A DNA stretch of 64,000 nucleotides, from NCBI GenBank assembly GCA_917880885.1, contig OU862913.1, forward strand, positions 45,851,460 to 45,915,459. Direction: 5' to 3'. Numbering within the stretch: the stretch's first letter is position 1; every line of letters starts with the position of its first letter. Positions 21,999 through 33,697 of the stretch are shown here, in pieces. The notes beneath the pieces are model-generated. The model saw only the letters and a list, made by a program, of their open reading frames with translations, searched no databases and was not told the origin of the DNA. The translations under genes were made by a program, and so were the position numbers. This DNA is from Limnephilus marmoratus. Its lineage: Eukaryota; Arthropoda; Insecta; Trichoptera; Limnephilidae.

Positions 21999-22383
21999 GT
22001 TTCTCCCATGGGCGCCCGCAGAAAATTTTCTAGGGGGGGGCAAAATATTTTTTGTAATGTTTTGATGTAGTTTTAATTTACTGTGGCGTATTTGTATGGT
22101 AAACGAACGGACAGGACACTATAGTAATGAAGGGCATCCTGTAGCAACAATTTTTTTATTAACACAATGTATGTATATAACAAAAAACATTACAATATAA
22201 AATTAAAATAAAATTTATTTTTTAAACAAGAACTGGAGTCGTCTGTTATCGCTACCAAACATATCTACAATTTTGTCTATAAAGTCTTTTTTGTTGCAGT
22301 TCACTTTGTCTCTGTGTACGCTTAAGAGGGTATAACCAGAGAAAACCAAAAATATGTCATTTTTAAATCAGATTTTAGACGTA

Positions 22384-23103
22384 TTAAGGGGAACGTATGC
22401 GCGGTCCATTTCTGCCTGTTTCATACAAATCTTAGATTTGTATTTGAGATCAAAATACCCAGCCAAACTGAAAAATTATTTTTGTAATCAAAAGGTATAT
22501 CAAATATCTAGTAAAGATGTGAGATAATTTATTTATATTACTTTAAATTATAAGAGATAGGCTAATAACTGATTTTGGAGGCAACTTTGGCAATTATTTG
22601 AGTTAAAATAAAATTTAACAATAATTTTACCATACATATTTATTTTAAAATTATAATGAAAAATAAAAATTCTAAAAAATGCATTTTTGGGTAGTAATTT
22701 TAATATACATACGACTTTTTTATTCCGCCGTAAATAGGTAATATGTATTTTTAATTTACACCCATCAAAATGATTTTATTACATTTATTATTTTTTTTCA
22801 TCTTAATTATATGATAAATCTTTTTGCAATTTTTAACCCCCCCCCCCCTTCCTCCCCCCCCAGTGACCAAAAACCTAAGCCCCCCGCCGCTCATTTGTAC
22901 CAAGCGTGGTATTTTGAAGCCCCCCCCCCCCCGAACAGGTCACGTAGTATGGGTACGTTCCCTTACATCCTTACTAGATATTTAATATACCTTTTGATTA
23001 CAAGAATAATTTTTCAGTTTGGTTGGGTATTTCGATCTCAAATCCAAAATCTAAGTTTTGTATGAAACGGGCAGAAATGAGCCGCGCATATGTTCCCCTT
23101 AAC
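22384..23103. mobile_element. TTAA-flanked element with 130-bp inverted repeats
   Basis: The ends TTAAGGGGAACGTATGCGCG and the inverse of TTAAGGGGAACATATGCGCG begin long arms (to about 22520 and from 22970) sharing aactgaaaaattatt and aaaaggtatat. TTAA at both ends suggests a piggyBac-type element. Single arms of the same family occur at 15120-15260 and 27195-27300. The middle has C runs and no ORF with known homology. Confidence 0.65.
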
Positions 23104-24339
23104 TCTTTTCCACAAAAATATAAATTGATTTGAAAGATTGTTCTTTTATCTACATATTAAACGTATGTTTTAAATTTTGAGAAAAAATGTTTATTTTTAG
23201 TATAATCAGGTTATACCATAGGTCGTTGGCAGATTTTCAAAAAAGATTTTGTATTATACAACACCCATTTCAAATTATATAAATATAAATCATGCAGTAA
23301 AATTAATCAATACAATATCTGGTAAACGTATGTTTCAGAATTTTAATTTAAATAAAATCATTAAAAAATATATACAGTTTGTCAAATAAGAGTAGAAAAT
23401 ATATGAGAGCGCCACTGTTGATCAAATGGCAATACTAAACACATAACTCATGGTGTTAAAGTAAAGCTGTGTAACCTACATTTTTATAAAAAATTAAAAA
23501 GGCATAATAGTGGAAAAAATATTTTTTCATGGCAGTATAGATACCCGCCGATCTCAAAATTAGAATTGCATATAGGTATATTATTATTATACCTTTGCAA
23601 TTTTGTGTTAACAAAATGAAGAATAACTATAATGTACTCAATAAAATATAAAGCACACTTTAGAAATTGCTCACATTTATTTAATACTAGATTAAGTACC
23701 TAGCGTTGCCTGGGCTTTAGATCATGTCTCTAATTTTAGATCTGAATATATTTAACTCATTCAGATCTAAAAGTAGTGTAACTAAACTCACCATTAGTGA
23801 TTCTTCCTTTCTATCTATTGTTAAATTCAAATGTATGTTAAATTAAATTAAAGCAAATCGCTTAATAAATCACCTTTTAATCAAATTTATGTCATGAAGA
23901 AAAAATGTTTTTTAAAATGCGGTTTACTGTGTTCTATACATTCAGTGTCATTGCACTTCAAAAAAATATTTGACAGTTAAATTGGTGTTGCCAGTCTACA
24001 AATTTAGTAGTTCCAGTTTTTATATTTTCTACACTTATTTGACAGACTATACGTACATGCGTTTGTTTCTTGACGAAATTTGGTCCATTTGTGTATTTAT
24101 TTTCGCACTTACGAAATATTTCAGATTTTTTTTACATTCTTATTTTGCTTAGACATTATTCAAAAATGATAAATACTTATGACCAAAAAATAATCACAAA
24201 AGTACCTACATAATTTTTATAGTTTTATCTTCACGCCTTTCAGCATTTTTGAATGTAGGTATACATTAAAGCAAATTTGGAATGAAATAAAATCGATATT
24301 AAATTTATATAAATTTGTAATTTTAAAAAGCTGTTACGG

Positions 24340-24569
24340 AGAATAATTAATCTTTCTCTTTGGAACCGCCCTGTACGATCGTAAGAACATCTTTCGACGA
24401 AATGTGGATTTTCAGCCGCTGGCTGGTTAAACGCCCTTAACATGCGCAATCCAGACAGATGTTCATCTGACATTGTAGATCTAAGCCATGTTTTTACACG
24501 ACGTAATGTGCTGAACGATCGCTCCACCGTACATGTTGTTGCTGGTAATGCATAAATATACCAAACCAC
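24340..24569 (-). pseudogene. hAT transposase C-terminal fragment
   Basis: The frame keeps the conserved hAT dimerisation block: A-L-P-A-T-T-C-T-V-E-R-S-F-S, then RRVKTWLRSTM, DEHLSGLRMLRAFN and the C-terminal tail to a stop. In family members this block makes the transposase dimer. Nothing before it is in frame, so it is a remnant. Confidence 0.85.
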
Positions 24570-24874
24570 CCACTGCTAATATTAGCAAAACTAGTAAGGC
24601 ATACATGACATTATTTGACTATTTTTAATCAATCCAGGGGGGGGCAAGCGCCCCCCCTTGCCCCCCCCTGCGGGCGCCCATGGTTTCTCCTAGGTATGCC
24701 GAAAATTCGTTAGTCAGAGGCCGAAAAACTTCATTTGTTTTGGCTTTGACTAAGACTGCAAATCGGGCCTGAAGATTGACTAGTCGAACCTAGGAGTGCC
24801 GGAGCTTAGATGATTGACTATAAAATATATACAGCTGGGGTACCCGGCTTGGCTCAGGGAGTTGATATGAGATT

Positions 24875-25115
24875 GAACTGACGTTCCAACCCACCACGGA
24901 CCTTGCTTTATATACCCCTACCAATGGGTAGCCCCAAACATACAAAGAAGGCTTCCAATGGTCCACAATGTTCCAAAACATTCCACAACATTCCAGAGTG
25001 TTCTGGAATGTTCCACAATGATCTGGAATGTTCCCAACGCTTCCCAACTATTCTACAATTACAATGTTGTAGAATGCTCTTGAATATTCTGGACTGTTCT
25101 AGAAATTTCTAGAGG
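24875..25115 (-). promoter_or_regulatory. heat-shock-type promoter without a gene
   Basis: Read on the minus strand, an array of inverted nGAAn units comes first, including ttctagaaatttctaga (about 25097-25113), a gaatattctgga unit near 25082-25092 and ttctggaatgttcc near 25001-25014. A TATATAAAG box (24914-24906) follows, then an insect initiator TCAGT (24881-24877), with its A about 35 bp downstream of the first T of the box. This is the arrangement of insect hsp promoters and of heat-inducible LTRs. No chaperone ORF follows toward lower coordinates. Confidence 0.65.
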
Positions 25116-25119
25116 GTGA

Positions 25120-26145
25120 AACTTCCAGCCGTTATATCTTCAAAGCACGCTCTTCAGGTAAAAACGGTAACTTTCTTCATGGATGGGGGGTAGAGGGCTA
25201 CCACACCATGTTACTCCCTGTGATCGTACCGGGAGTCGTTTCTGAGTTTTAGCAGTACGCACATTGTACATTTTCTTTTATAATATACTAGCTGACACTA
25301 ACGCTTACTAACGCGACGCTAACAAAACACAACACCATTTACTGTAGGGTTACCCAACCTTAATAACCACCGCCATATGTTAATTTGCTTACAAATCAAA
25401 TCAGTTCACCACATACAGATATTTCCCTTTATACATATATACTAACTTTATGGTCTACCCTGTATTTTACAAATAGAGAGATGAGAGAAATACGCAATAT
25501 CCTTACAAAAGTTTACAAATTATTTTTGGAAAAATTTAGATGGTAAGACAAAAATGTTATACAAAAATTAAAAAAAAAAAAAAAGTACATGCTTAAAATT
25601 ATAAACGAAGTATGTCGTTATTGTACTTTGTACTAAAACACCCTTCAATTTTCTACTAACAGTACTGCATGTATCAAAAAATAAGTCGGAATCCTTGAGG
25701 TTTTGATTTTGATTAAACGATTCGCAGTTTCTTCTGATTGGATCCCTGACACCAGCATTTGTACGCGTCTGGCTAATGTAGAATAAGTCGTTAAGCCACG
25801 TTACTCTGGGTGATATTTTTAAGTTTATTAATTTCAGTGGCGGCCGCTGCCCTGGAAACGTGGTGGTTCACTGATGATAATCCGTAACTATGAAATAATA
25901 ATTACTAAGCAACATTAGGTAAAAATAATTCCCCTTATCTTATTTGGAGAGAAGGTCTATTTTAAGCTGTTTTCGAAGTGCGAAAACTTCTCGTACATAT
26001 GGCTTTTTAAGTAAAATTTTAATTTTTTTGAACAGATCTTTTTTCTGTACTAAGAAAAAAAAACACAATACAATTTTTTCGTAAATAAATCTTAAATTTC
26101 AAACCAAAAAACTCTTTTTTTTACAATGTTTAATTTATTTTACTT
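25120..26145. other. unassigned sequence
   Basis: There is no ORF or recognised repeat across most of this stretch. A 15-A run is at about 25570. The sequence next to the heat-shock array (25120-25300) may be the remainder of an LTR. Confidence 0.3.
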
Positions 26146-26146
26146 T

Positions 26147-26960
26147 ATAACTAACTAACTAACTAACCATCACGCCGTTTCTCCGCAGGGGTAGGCAGAG
26201 AGGACGGACCGCCAAACAACTCGGTCTTGGCACACACTCTTTGCCTCACTCACATTCATACATCGTCTCATACATTCTCTTCTATTATTCTGGATTTTGA
26301 CATGACCCGACTCAAGTATCTGATTCACTTGATCGTGCCATGTCTTCCTCGGGCGTCCCCGACTTCTTCTACCATTCACATTCGCGTCGTATATTCTTCT
26401 TACACTACTTCCTTCGTTCATTCGCTCTACATGCCCAAACCATCTGAGGGTCCCTTTCTTAATCTTACTCATTATGCTTACATCAGCCTTACATTCTTTG
26501 CGGATATCCACATTTCTCACACAATCATACATTGTTTTACCACACATAGGTACGTCTCAGGGATCTCATTTCAACAGCATTCAGTTTACTTTCATCCTTC
26601 CTCTGCCAGTTCCATGCCTCACTGCCATACATCAGGGTAGGTACCAGGACTCCATTGTGGACTGCTAGCTTCGCTTTTTTTGACAGATTTTTATTAGCGC
26701 CAACGGCTTTCAGTCCACCATTAATGGAGTTACCGGCATTCACCCTTCTTTCAATATCTCTTTCAGCCTTCCCATCTCTCGTAAACATACTACCCAGATA
26801 CACAAACTCATCCACCTGCTCCAAGTATTCATCATTCACAACTATGTTGCATACTGTTTTCGTACTCTCTCTTTCAAACACCATGACTTTAGACTTACTT
26901 ACATTCATCATTAACTCATTCTTCATACTAACTTTATATTTCAAAAAATAACATACATTT
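26147..26960 (-). mobile_element. RTE-type LINE copy 3
   Basis: The minus strand reads NELMMNVSKSKVMVFERE, YLGSMFTRDGKAERDIERRV, KKAKLAVHNGVLVPTLMYGS, RIYDANVNGRRSRGRPRKTW and KSVCQDRVVWRSVLSAYPCG, in two frames joined by a shift near 26540. The 3' end is an (AACT)n run, i.e. GTTA repeats on the coding strand. It is the longest open copy of this family in the window. A short fragment of the same family (gtgtaagaagaatg, tgtgaatggtagaa) lies in opposite orientation at 26962-27032. Confidence 0.87.
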
Positions 26961-27385
26961 GAAAGTAGTGTAAGAAGAATGAATATAAGACGCAAATGTG
27001 AATGGTAGAAAAAGTCGGGGACCCCCGAGGAAGACAGTTTTATATTTCATTATAAATAGGACACAAACAGTATTTATAAACAATGTATAAACAGCACGAG
27101 GGCAAAATTGTCAAAGTTACCTATAAAAAAATTGATTTCCTTAATGTTCTGCGTTTTATAATTTAAAACACCAATCAATAAAAAAGCAAATATATGTAAA
27201 GTTTAGGTATTTGCTGTACCTTTTGATTAAAAAAAGAATTATTCAGTTTGGTTAAGTATTTTTGCCTTAAATCCAAATTTAAGTTTGTATGATAAAGGCC
27301 GCCGGGTGGCACACCAATATAGCTTAATTTTTCATACATATGGCCGGCGCCGCGACGTTGCGCGCTGGCGATGTTTGGGATATTC
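26961..27385. repeat. inverted RTE scrap and single arm of TTAA element
   Basis: 26962-27032 is RTE sequence on the + strand, tail to tail with copy 3. 27195-27300 matches an arm of the 22384 element. 27300-27377 is a GC-richer stretch without a recognised feature and is the left side of the hAT target. Confidence 0.5.
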
Positions 27386-27639
27386 CAGGGTTTCCCAAAC
27401 TTTTTCTGCAATGGAACACTTTGCAAACCCGTAAATTTTAACGGAACACTTAGGTTATTTTTAGGTTGTGCAATTTCTCAAAGTAAAAATTAAAAAAAAT
27501 GTTATTAAACATATTATTTATTTAGTATATAAAAAATTGAATGTAATATATTTTCAAAAAAATAAATAAAAATAAATAAAAATAAAATAAATAATAAAAA
27601 AAGTGGAATAAATAAAGCCCCTGATGACTTTGATGATTT

Positions 27640-28110
27640 TGAGTCCGTGAACTGCATATTTTCTTGATATCAAACAAAATATTGGTAATTCGGATTCTAA
27701 TATCTAATGTGGCGTCGAGCATATTCCTGCACTTGGCTTGGTTGCAGCTTAATTAGAAAATCCCGCTTCTCATAAGTAGGTTGTAAAAACGGAAGTAAAA
27801 CAATAATGGCTTGTTTTGATAAATTGGGGTACCTACTCTTCTGACAAACTCACCCAGAAATCATTGAAATGCTGATCTATGTATTTTTGTTTCAAGTCAG
27901 AGTCACTAATTAAATCAATTAGATTTTCGTACTCACTTGCGCTAAGGCCTACTGATTTAGCTGTCACAGAAAATGGATTCCAAATCCAGGAAACGTCCTT
28001 ACCAGTTTTCGAAAAATATCTGGCAAAAGAGTTGTTTTCAAGTTATATACGTATTCTTAAATTTTTTGGAAACCTCTTCAAATACTTTAAAATTTAATTC
28101 ATTCAAACAT
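27640..28110 (-). pseudogene. SCAND3/ZBED-like hAT transposase remnant
   Basis: Minus-strand pieces in shifting frames give VTAKSVGLSASEYENLIDL, SDLKQKYIDQHFNDFWVSL, EYPNLSKQAIIVLLPF and DIRIRITNI.FDIKKICSS. They keep the order of the C-terminal half of such transposases, where LLPF-x-TYLCE-x-GFS normally follows; the latter block is damaged. Confidence 0.7.
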
Positions 28111-28260
28111 TCGTGTATGACTGCCGCGGTCTAGGGGCCCTTGACTCACAATCCGAAGGTCGCGAGATCGAATTCCGGAGTGCGCAAATAAATTTTATTT
28201 GATTAATTTGTGTTATTTCACAATTAATTCATATAAAAATAATATTTAGTATATTTGCAG

Positions 28261-29011
28261 CAACATAACTATTTGTTCTGATAGCCAGGCAGCCCTTATG
28301 GCACTGGAAAGTAACCGATGCGACTCCAGACTGGTGATGGAATGTAGAACCGTTCTTACAGAACTCGCTACCATCAATAAAATAACCCTGATATGGGTAC
28401 CAGGACATAAGGGTATTGAGGGCAACGAGCGGGCTGACGAACTAGCAAGGAAAGGGGCGAAAGCACCACTTGCGGGATCTGAGCCGGCCGTAGGAGTAGC
28501 AGCTTGCCACACCAAATTACATATCGAGAGGTGGGTCAAATCCCAGCACTGGAAGGAATGGGAGAGGGCACCCGGAATGAGACAATCCAAAGTACTCATA
28601 AACGGACCCGACCCCAGAAGGACCAGGAAACTACTCGATATGGACAGAAACTCGCTGAGGGAACTGGTAGGCCTACTAACGGGACACTGCCATCTCAGGA
28701 AACACATGCAGCTATTGGGAGTGGAAAGCACCAGTAGATGTAGAAAATGTGAAGAGGATGAAGAGACTCCAATTCACTTATGGTGCCAATGTCCTGCCCT
28801 GGTGGGAATTAGGCTCAGATACCTGGGGAGACATGCTGTAGAACCAGAAGACCTAGCCACATATCCGATAACAACTCTGGTGAACTTTATTAAAGGGACT
28901 GGGTTATTGTTAAAGGATTGAGGTAAAATGGGAGAAAGTACAATGGGACCATGGCCTAAGTACTCACGGGAACCAATGGTAAACCGTCTCCGCTTTTAAA
29001 AAAAAAATATA
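28261..29011 (+). mobile_element. LINE 3' fragment with RNase H, 11-bp TSD
   Basis: The insertion is bounded by tatatttgcag at 28250-28260 and 29012-29022, and ends in an A run. This is a target-primed reverse-transcription signature. It splits SINE copy B, whose uninterrupted form is at 5513-5925. Confidence 0.8.
28264..28921 (+). pseudogene. LINE ORF2 C-terminus: RNase H and tail (LOA/I-group-like)
   Basis: The frame begins inside an RNase H domain: catalytic-Asp motif ITICSDSQAALMAL, then TLIWVPGHKGIEGNERADEL. A tail with a Cys/His motif follows (HCHLRKHMQLLG, CRKCEEDEETPIHLWCQCP) and a stop at 28921. The RNase H removes RNA from the cDNA hybrid in LINE clades that carry it (I, LOA, R1). 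Everything upstream was lost by 5' truncation. No internal lesion is visible. Confidence 0.83.
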
Positions 29012-29296
29012 TATATTTGCAGCACGTTAAAATTGCAGCACAAGACCACCATTCAGAATTGAAACGTTACTTGAAATGGCTTTAGCCGTGTTTGGTGACC
29101 AGATCTGAATAGCCAGGTACTTCCCAATCTTCATCTTCTCCATCTCCTTTCACTACCCACTACCGTCAACCTCATAACTTACCCCAATGAGGATGCCGTA
29201 GTCTCACTGGCTCCAAACGGTAGCAGTTGGGACTCTTGAGAGGTATTCACATAAAAAAATATAAAATACAAAATAAAAAAGACAAATCAAAATTGA

Positions 29297-29449
29297 TGTG
29301 ATAAAGAAATAAAACAACTGACTTGTTCAAGGCAAGATGATAGACAGAGATTTTTATTCATAGAAGCATAGATAACTAAATACACAACAGTACAACAAAT
29401 GACGTTAGGTACTTGGTTTATTTAATGTAACCCGGAATTAATTCCAACA
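29297..29449 (-). repeat. copia 3' LTR
   Basis: Read on the minus strand it starts TGTTGGAATTAATTCCGG and ends TTATCACA. Identical by eye to the other LTR except T versus C in the aac(t/c)gac segment (about 29318 versus 35294). Confidence 0.9.
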
Positions 29450-29520
29450 CCCCAACTACAGTAAATAAACTAAAATCTCTAAAATTAAATACAGTGTTTT
29501 ATTATATACTATCATTGCAA

Positions 29521-32500
29521 CTAAATATTCAACTGAATCATACCCATATCATTCACACATTTATAATGTTTTATTGGACATAATGCTTTCGTTAAAACAT
29601 CAGCTGGCATGTCTGTTGTAGGTAAATATTCTAAGTTGACAATTTTATCATTTATAACATCTTTAATAAAATGATACCTAATGTCTATATGCTTACTCTT
29701 CCTATGACACACATAATTGGCAACTAACTTTTGAGCACTTTGGCTATCATTATATAAATTTATAGCACACAAGTTTCCAGTTAGTTCATACAATAAAGAC
29801 CTTAAATATATGGCTTCTTTACAAGCTTCTGCAATGGACATATATTCAGCTTCCATGCTGGACAATGCTACAGTTCTTTGCTTTCGGCTATCCCAAGAAA
29901 TTGCTGAACCAGACATTAGAAAACAAAAGCCTGTATAAGACTTACGATCTATTGTACTATTAGCCCAATCAGCATCAACAAAACCTTTAATTTTACCACC
30001 ATCTTTTGTATATTTTAAACAGTAATTATTTGTTTTCTTGAGATATCTCAGTATTCTTTTTGCATAATTCCAGTGATTATTAGTATAACACTTATTAAAC
30101 TGACTGAGAAAACTTATACAAAATGCTATGTCTGGTCTAGTAAGAACTGATAAATACATAAGACTACCTATCAACTGTTGATATGGAATATCGCTACTAC
30201 AAGATTCAGTTGTTTCTATATCCAATTTACTTTCCATAGGAGTGTTTATAACTTTACAATCTAACATATTAAATTTCTGCAATAATTGATCAATATATTG
30301 TTCCTGATCTAAAGTTACAGTATTAGATTTTTTATCAATCTCAACCCGCATGCCTAAGCATTGCTGTACCTGCCCTAAGTTTTTAATTTCAAATTTAGAA
30401 CTTAATACAGATATTAGAGTTTCAGTCTCATTTTTACAATTAGAAAAAACAAAAAAATCATCCAAATAGACTGCAATTATTATTTTTACATTTTCATAAT
30501 TTTTTGTAAATACACAAGGTTCTAGACGACTCTTTTTAAATCCTATCTCACTTAGACATTGCTCAACCCTTTCATACCACGATCTAGATGACTATTTCAG
30601 TCCATAAATTGCTTTATTTAATTTTACAATATTTTTCTTATCACAATAAATGTCAGGCTGTATCATATAAATATCTTCTTTGAGGTAGCCATTTAAGAAG
30701 GCTGTCTTGACATCTAAATGTGATACATTTAAATCTAATTCAACTGACAGTGCAAACAACATTTTTAAAGTAGAATGTCTGACTACAGGGGAAAAAGTTT
30801 CTTCATAATCTACACCAGGCTTCTGCGTAAAGCCTTTAGCCACTAGACGCGCCCTATACCGCACACTGTTATCACTATTCACTTTCTTTTTGTAAACCCA
30901 TTTGCACTTCACTAGAGTTTTGTCTGAAGGCAGTTCGTTCACAGGATCCCACGCTTTATTGTCTTTGAATGCTTGTAACTCGTCCTCCATAGCCTCAATC
31001 CACTTGTCCTTATCTGGACTTGATAGGACTTCTTGAAAGGTAACTGGATCCTGGGCAATTTTTGAACTTGTTTTTGTACACAAGTTTGTGTAGCCATAAC
31101 GCATTGGTACTCTTCTGGTACGCTTGGCAAGTAATATTTCTGACTCTGGTTCATCTTCTTCCTCTGTGGTCTGCTGTAATGTAGAATCAAAATCAGTCAA
31201 AGCATTGAGATAATCAGATCCTGAAAAAATGTTTAGACTTTCCGCACTATCTTCCTTAACACTCTTGACTTGACTGTCTGACTTATCAGTTTGGATTACA
31301 TCCCCAACTGAAATATTTAGTCTTTCCGCGCTAGAGGATTCTTCTTTTACTTCTTCCTTGCCACTCTTGACTTGACTGTCTGACTTATCAGTTTGGATTA
31401 CATCCCCAACTGAAATATTTAGACTATCATGGGAGTGATGTTTCTTTTCAGTATTTTCATAGACTACTACATCTCTGCTTGTTGTGATTTTACGCTTCAT
31501 AGGGTCATACACTCGGTAGCCTTTCACATTTTCTGCAAAACCAACAAGTATGTGTTTCCTTGACTTTGTATCCCACTTAAGTCGTTTCTCCTTTGGGATG
31601 TGGACCATTACTTGACTACCAAATATTCGGATGTGCTTTAAGTCTGGTTTCTGATTTGTCCAGAGTTCGTATGGTGTTTTATTATTTAAACCTGACGCAA
31701 TGGATGGATTTCTGAGATAGACTGCTGTATTTGTGGCCTCTGCCCAAAACTTCTTATCTAAATCTGCGTCAAATAATAAACACCGAGCTCTCTCTACTAT
31801 AGTTCTGTTGATACGTTCGCTCATACCATTTTGCTCAGGAGTATAAGCATTTGTCTTTTGATGCACAATGCCTAAATCCTTTAAAAAAATTTCAAATTCA
31901 TTACTACAGAATTCTAAGCCATTGTCTGTTCTAAATATTTTTATTTTTCTATTTTGCTGATTTTCAACTAATGACTTAAATTCCTTAAAATCCTTGAATA
32001 CTTCACTTTTATTTTTAAGAAAGTAAACAAAAGCCATACGTGAGTAGTCATCAATAAATACAAGAAAGTATCTCGATCCACCAATTGAGGTTATCTCCAT
32101 GGGTCCGCACACGTCCCCATGTACTAGATCCAATGAATTGCTGCTTCTTGTTGCTGCATGGACAAAAGGTAGTCGCGACTGCTTTCCTTCGCAACATATT
32201 GTGCAAGTACTCTTGTCAATCTTACACTTATCTGTGTATGATATACCCGTGACTGCACCGTCTCGCATTTTATTCAAGTCATTTACATTTAAATGTCCCA
32301 TTCTCCTGTGCCAGGTCACATCGCTCACTGAAGTAGATGTAAACAAACACTGTTGATTATCTAACCTCAACTTGTAAACACCATCTATTTGTGTAGCAAC
32401 TGCCACCAAATCCTTCTTTTTGTTGTAAACACAGCAACAATCATCTTTGAATTCTACACTATTGCCATTCTTTATGAGTTGACATATTGAGATCAAATTT

Positions 32501-32604
32501 GTGGTAAGATTCGGAACACATAAAACTTCTTTCAAAGTAACCTCAAATTTGCAATTTGTAGTGACTGTTATTATGTCTACACTACCAACGCACAATACAG
32601 GCAT
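29521..32604 (-). pseudogene. copia integrase, RT and RNase H, one in-frame TAG
   Basis: From 32604 the frame covers the end of the protease, the pre-integrase HHCC zinc site (WHRRMGHLN, CTICCEGKQSRLPF), the integrase core (HGDVCGPM, FRTDNGLEF, EQNGMSERINR) and a linker in which LNISVGDVIQTDKSDSQVKS occurs twice. RT (WVYKKKVNSDNSVRYRARLV, LDVKTAFLNG) and GLK follow, then TAG at 30592-30594 where family members have Gln. The same frame continues to RT YLDD (30456-30467), TRPDIAFCISFLSQF and RNase H (GFVDADWA, SSMEAEYMS, RSKHIDIRYHFI), ending at 29521. Confidence 0.9.
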
Positions 32605-33084
32605 AGCACTTTGGGCTAAATTTCGGTTTAGGGGCGAAATTCCTAGAAAATCAAACTAATTATTTTTATACTAATTTGGGGTCGGAGAATCCGAATCTGA
32701 AAGAATTAGGCGGCGGCAAGCAATATTAACTGAATTACACGACTTTAAAAATTTTTATACACATACAGGAAAATAGCCATTTTGGAAGCATTTTGTTTCC
32801 TAGAAAATCAAACTTGTCATTTTTATACTAACTATGGGCCGGGGAATCCGAATCTGAAAGAATTAGGCGGCGGCAAGCAATAATAACTGAATTAAACGAC
32901 TTTAAAATTTTCTATACACACACACATGAAAATAGTCATTTTGACACACGAAGTGCGAAGACCATAGAAAAACAAGATAACATAGATGTTTTTACCACAC
33001 AAAATTAAGTGTTGCCGTTAAGCAGTAATATCAATAACGTAAAATAACATGTTTATATTTTAAGTACTTATTTTTTATAAATTT

Positions 33085-33690
33085 TACTGACTTTTGTATC
33101 ACAAACCATGTTACATAAACCCAGCGTAGCTGCTAAACTACTTGAAAACAGGGATTTTTTTTGCCGTGACGCGAGCAGGCGGTATAAAGGGGCACAAACC
33201 ATGTTACACAAACCTAGCGTAGCCGCTAAACTACTTGAAAACAGGGATGTTTTTTTGCCGTGACGCGAGTAGGCGGTATAAAGGGGCACAAACCATGTTA
33301 CACAAACCTAGCGTAGCCGCTAAACTACTTGAAAACAGGGATGTTTTCTTGCCGTGACGTGAGCAGGCGGTATAAAGGGGCACAAACCATGTTACACAAA
33401 CCAGCGTAGCCGCTAAACTACTTGAAAACAGGAATGTTTTTTTGCCGTGACGCGAGCAGGCGGTATAAAGGGGCACAAACCATGTTACACAAACTTAGCG
33501 TAGCCGCTAAACTACTTGAAAACAGGGATGTTTTTTTGCCGTGACGCGAGCAGGCGGTATAAAGGGGCACAAACCATGTTACACAAACCTAGCGTAGCCG
33601 CTAAACTACTTGAAAACGGGGATTTTTTTTGCCGTGACGCGAGCAGGCGGTATAAAGGGGCACAAACCATGTTACACAAACCTAGCGTAG
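33085..33690 (+). repeat. seven 93/94-bp tandem repeats each with ATG, six with TATAAAGG
   Basis: The units are marked by accatgttac; the ATGs are at 33108, 33201, 33295, 33389, 33482, 33576 and 33669, so spacing is 93, 94, 94, 93, 94, 93. Each later unit has cggtataaaggggcacaaac, i.e. a TATA-like box 18 bp before the ATG. The period changes with the T run (ttttttttg). Short frames MLHKPSVAAKLLEN in each unit end at the next TGA. ORFs called across the array on either strand reflect the 31-codon periodicity. Confidence 0.85.
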
Positions 33691-33697
33691 CCGTTCT

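Larger units (their letters stand above)
22007..24682 (-). mobile_element. hAT transposon, decayed, perfect 8-bp TSD
   Basis: The 14-bp terminal inverted repeat CATGGGCGCCCGCA is exact at both ends, and the flanking duplication gtttctcc is exact (21999-22006, 24683-24690). The minus strand at 24569-24340 encodes the C-terminal dimerisation part of a ZMYM1-like hAT transposase (TVERSFSTLRRVKTWLRSTM, DEHLSGLRMLR). The rest of the transposase is not recognisable. A TTAA element (22384-23103) is nested inside. Runs of G or C adjoin both ends. Confidence 0.88.
28119..29290 (+). mobile_element. tRNA-derived SINE, copy B, split by a LINE fragment
   Basis: The head has box A-like cggtctaggggc (about 28127) and box B-like gagatcgaattcc (28165-28176). 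The body resumes at 29023 and ends in an A-rich tail at 29252-29290. The same head and body are at 5513-5925 in inverse orientation. Confidence 0.72.

Noticed and set aside
25280..25360. LTR or PBS of an unlisted retroelement
   Set aside because: I looked for TG...CA ends and a tgg-start primer site beside the heat-shock array but could not support exact borders.
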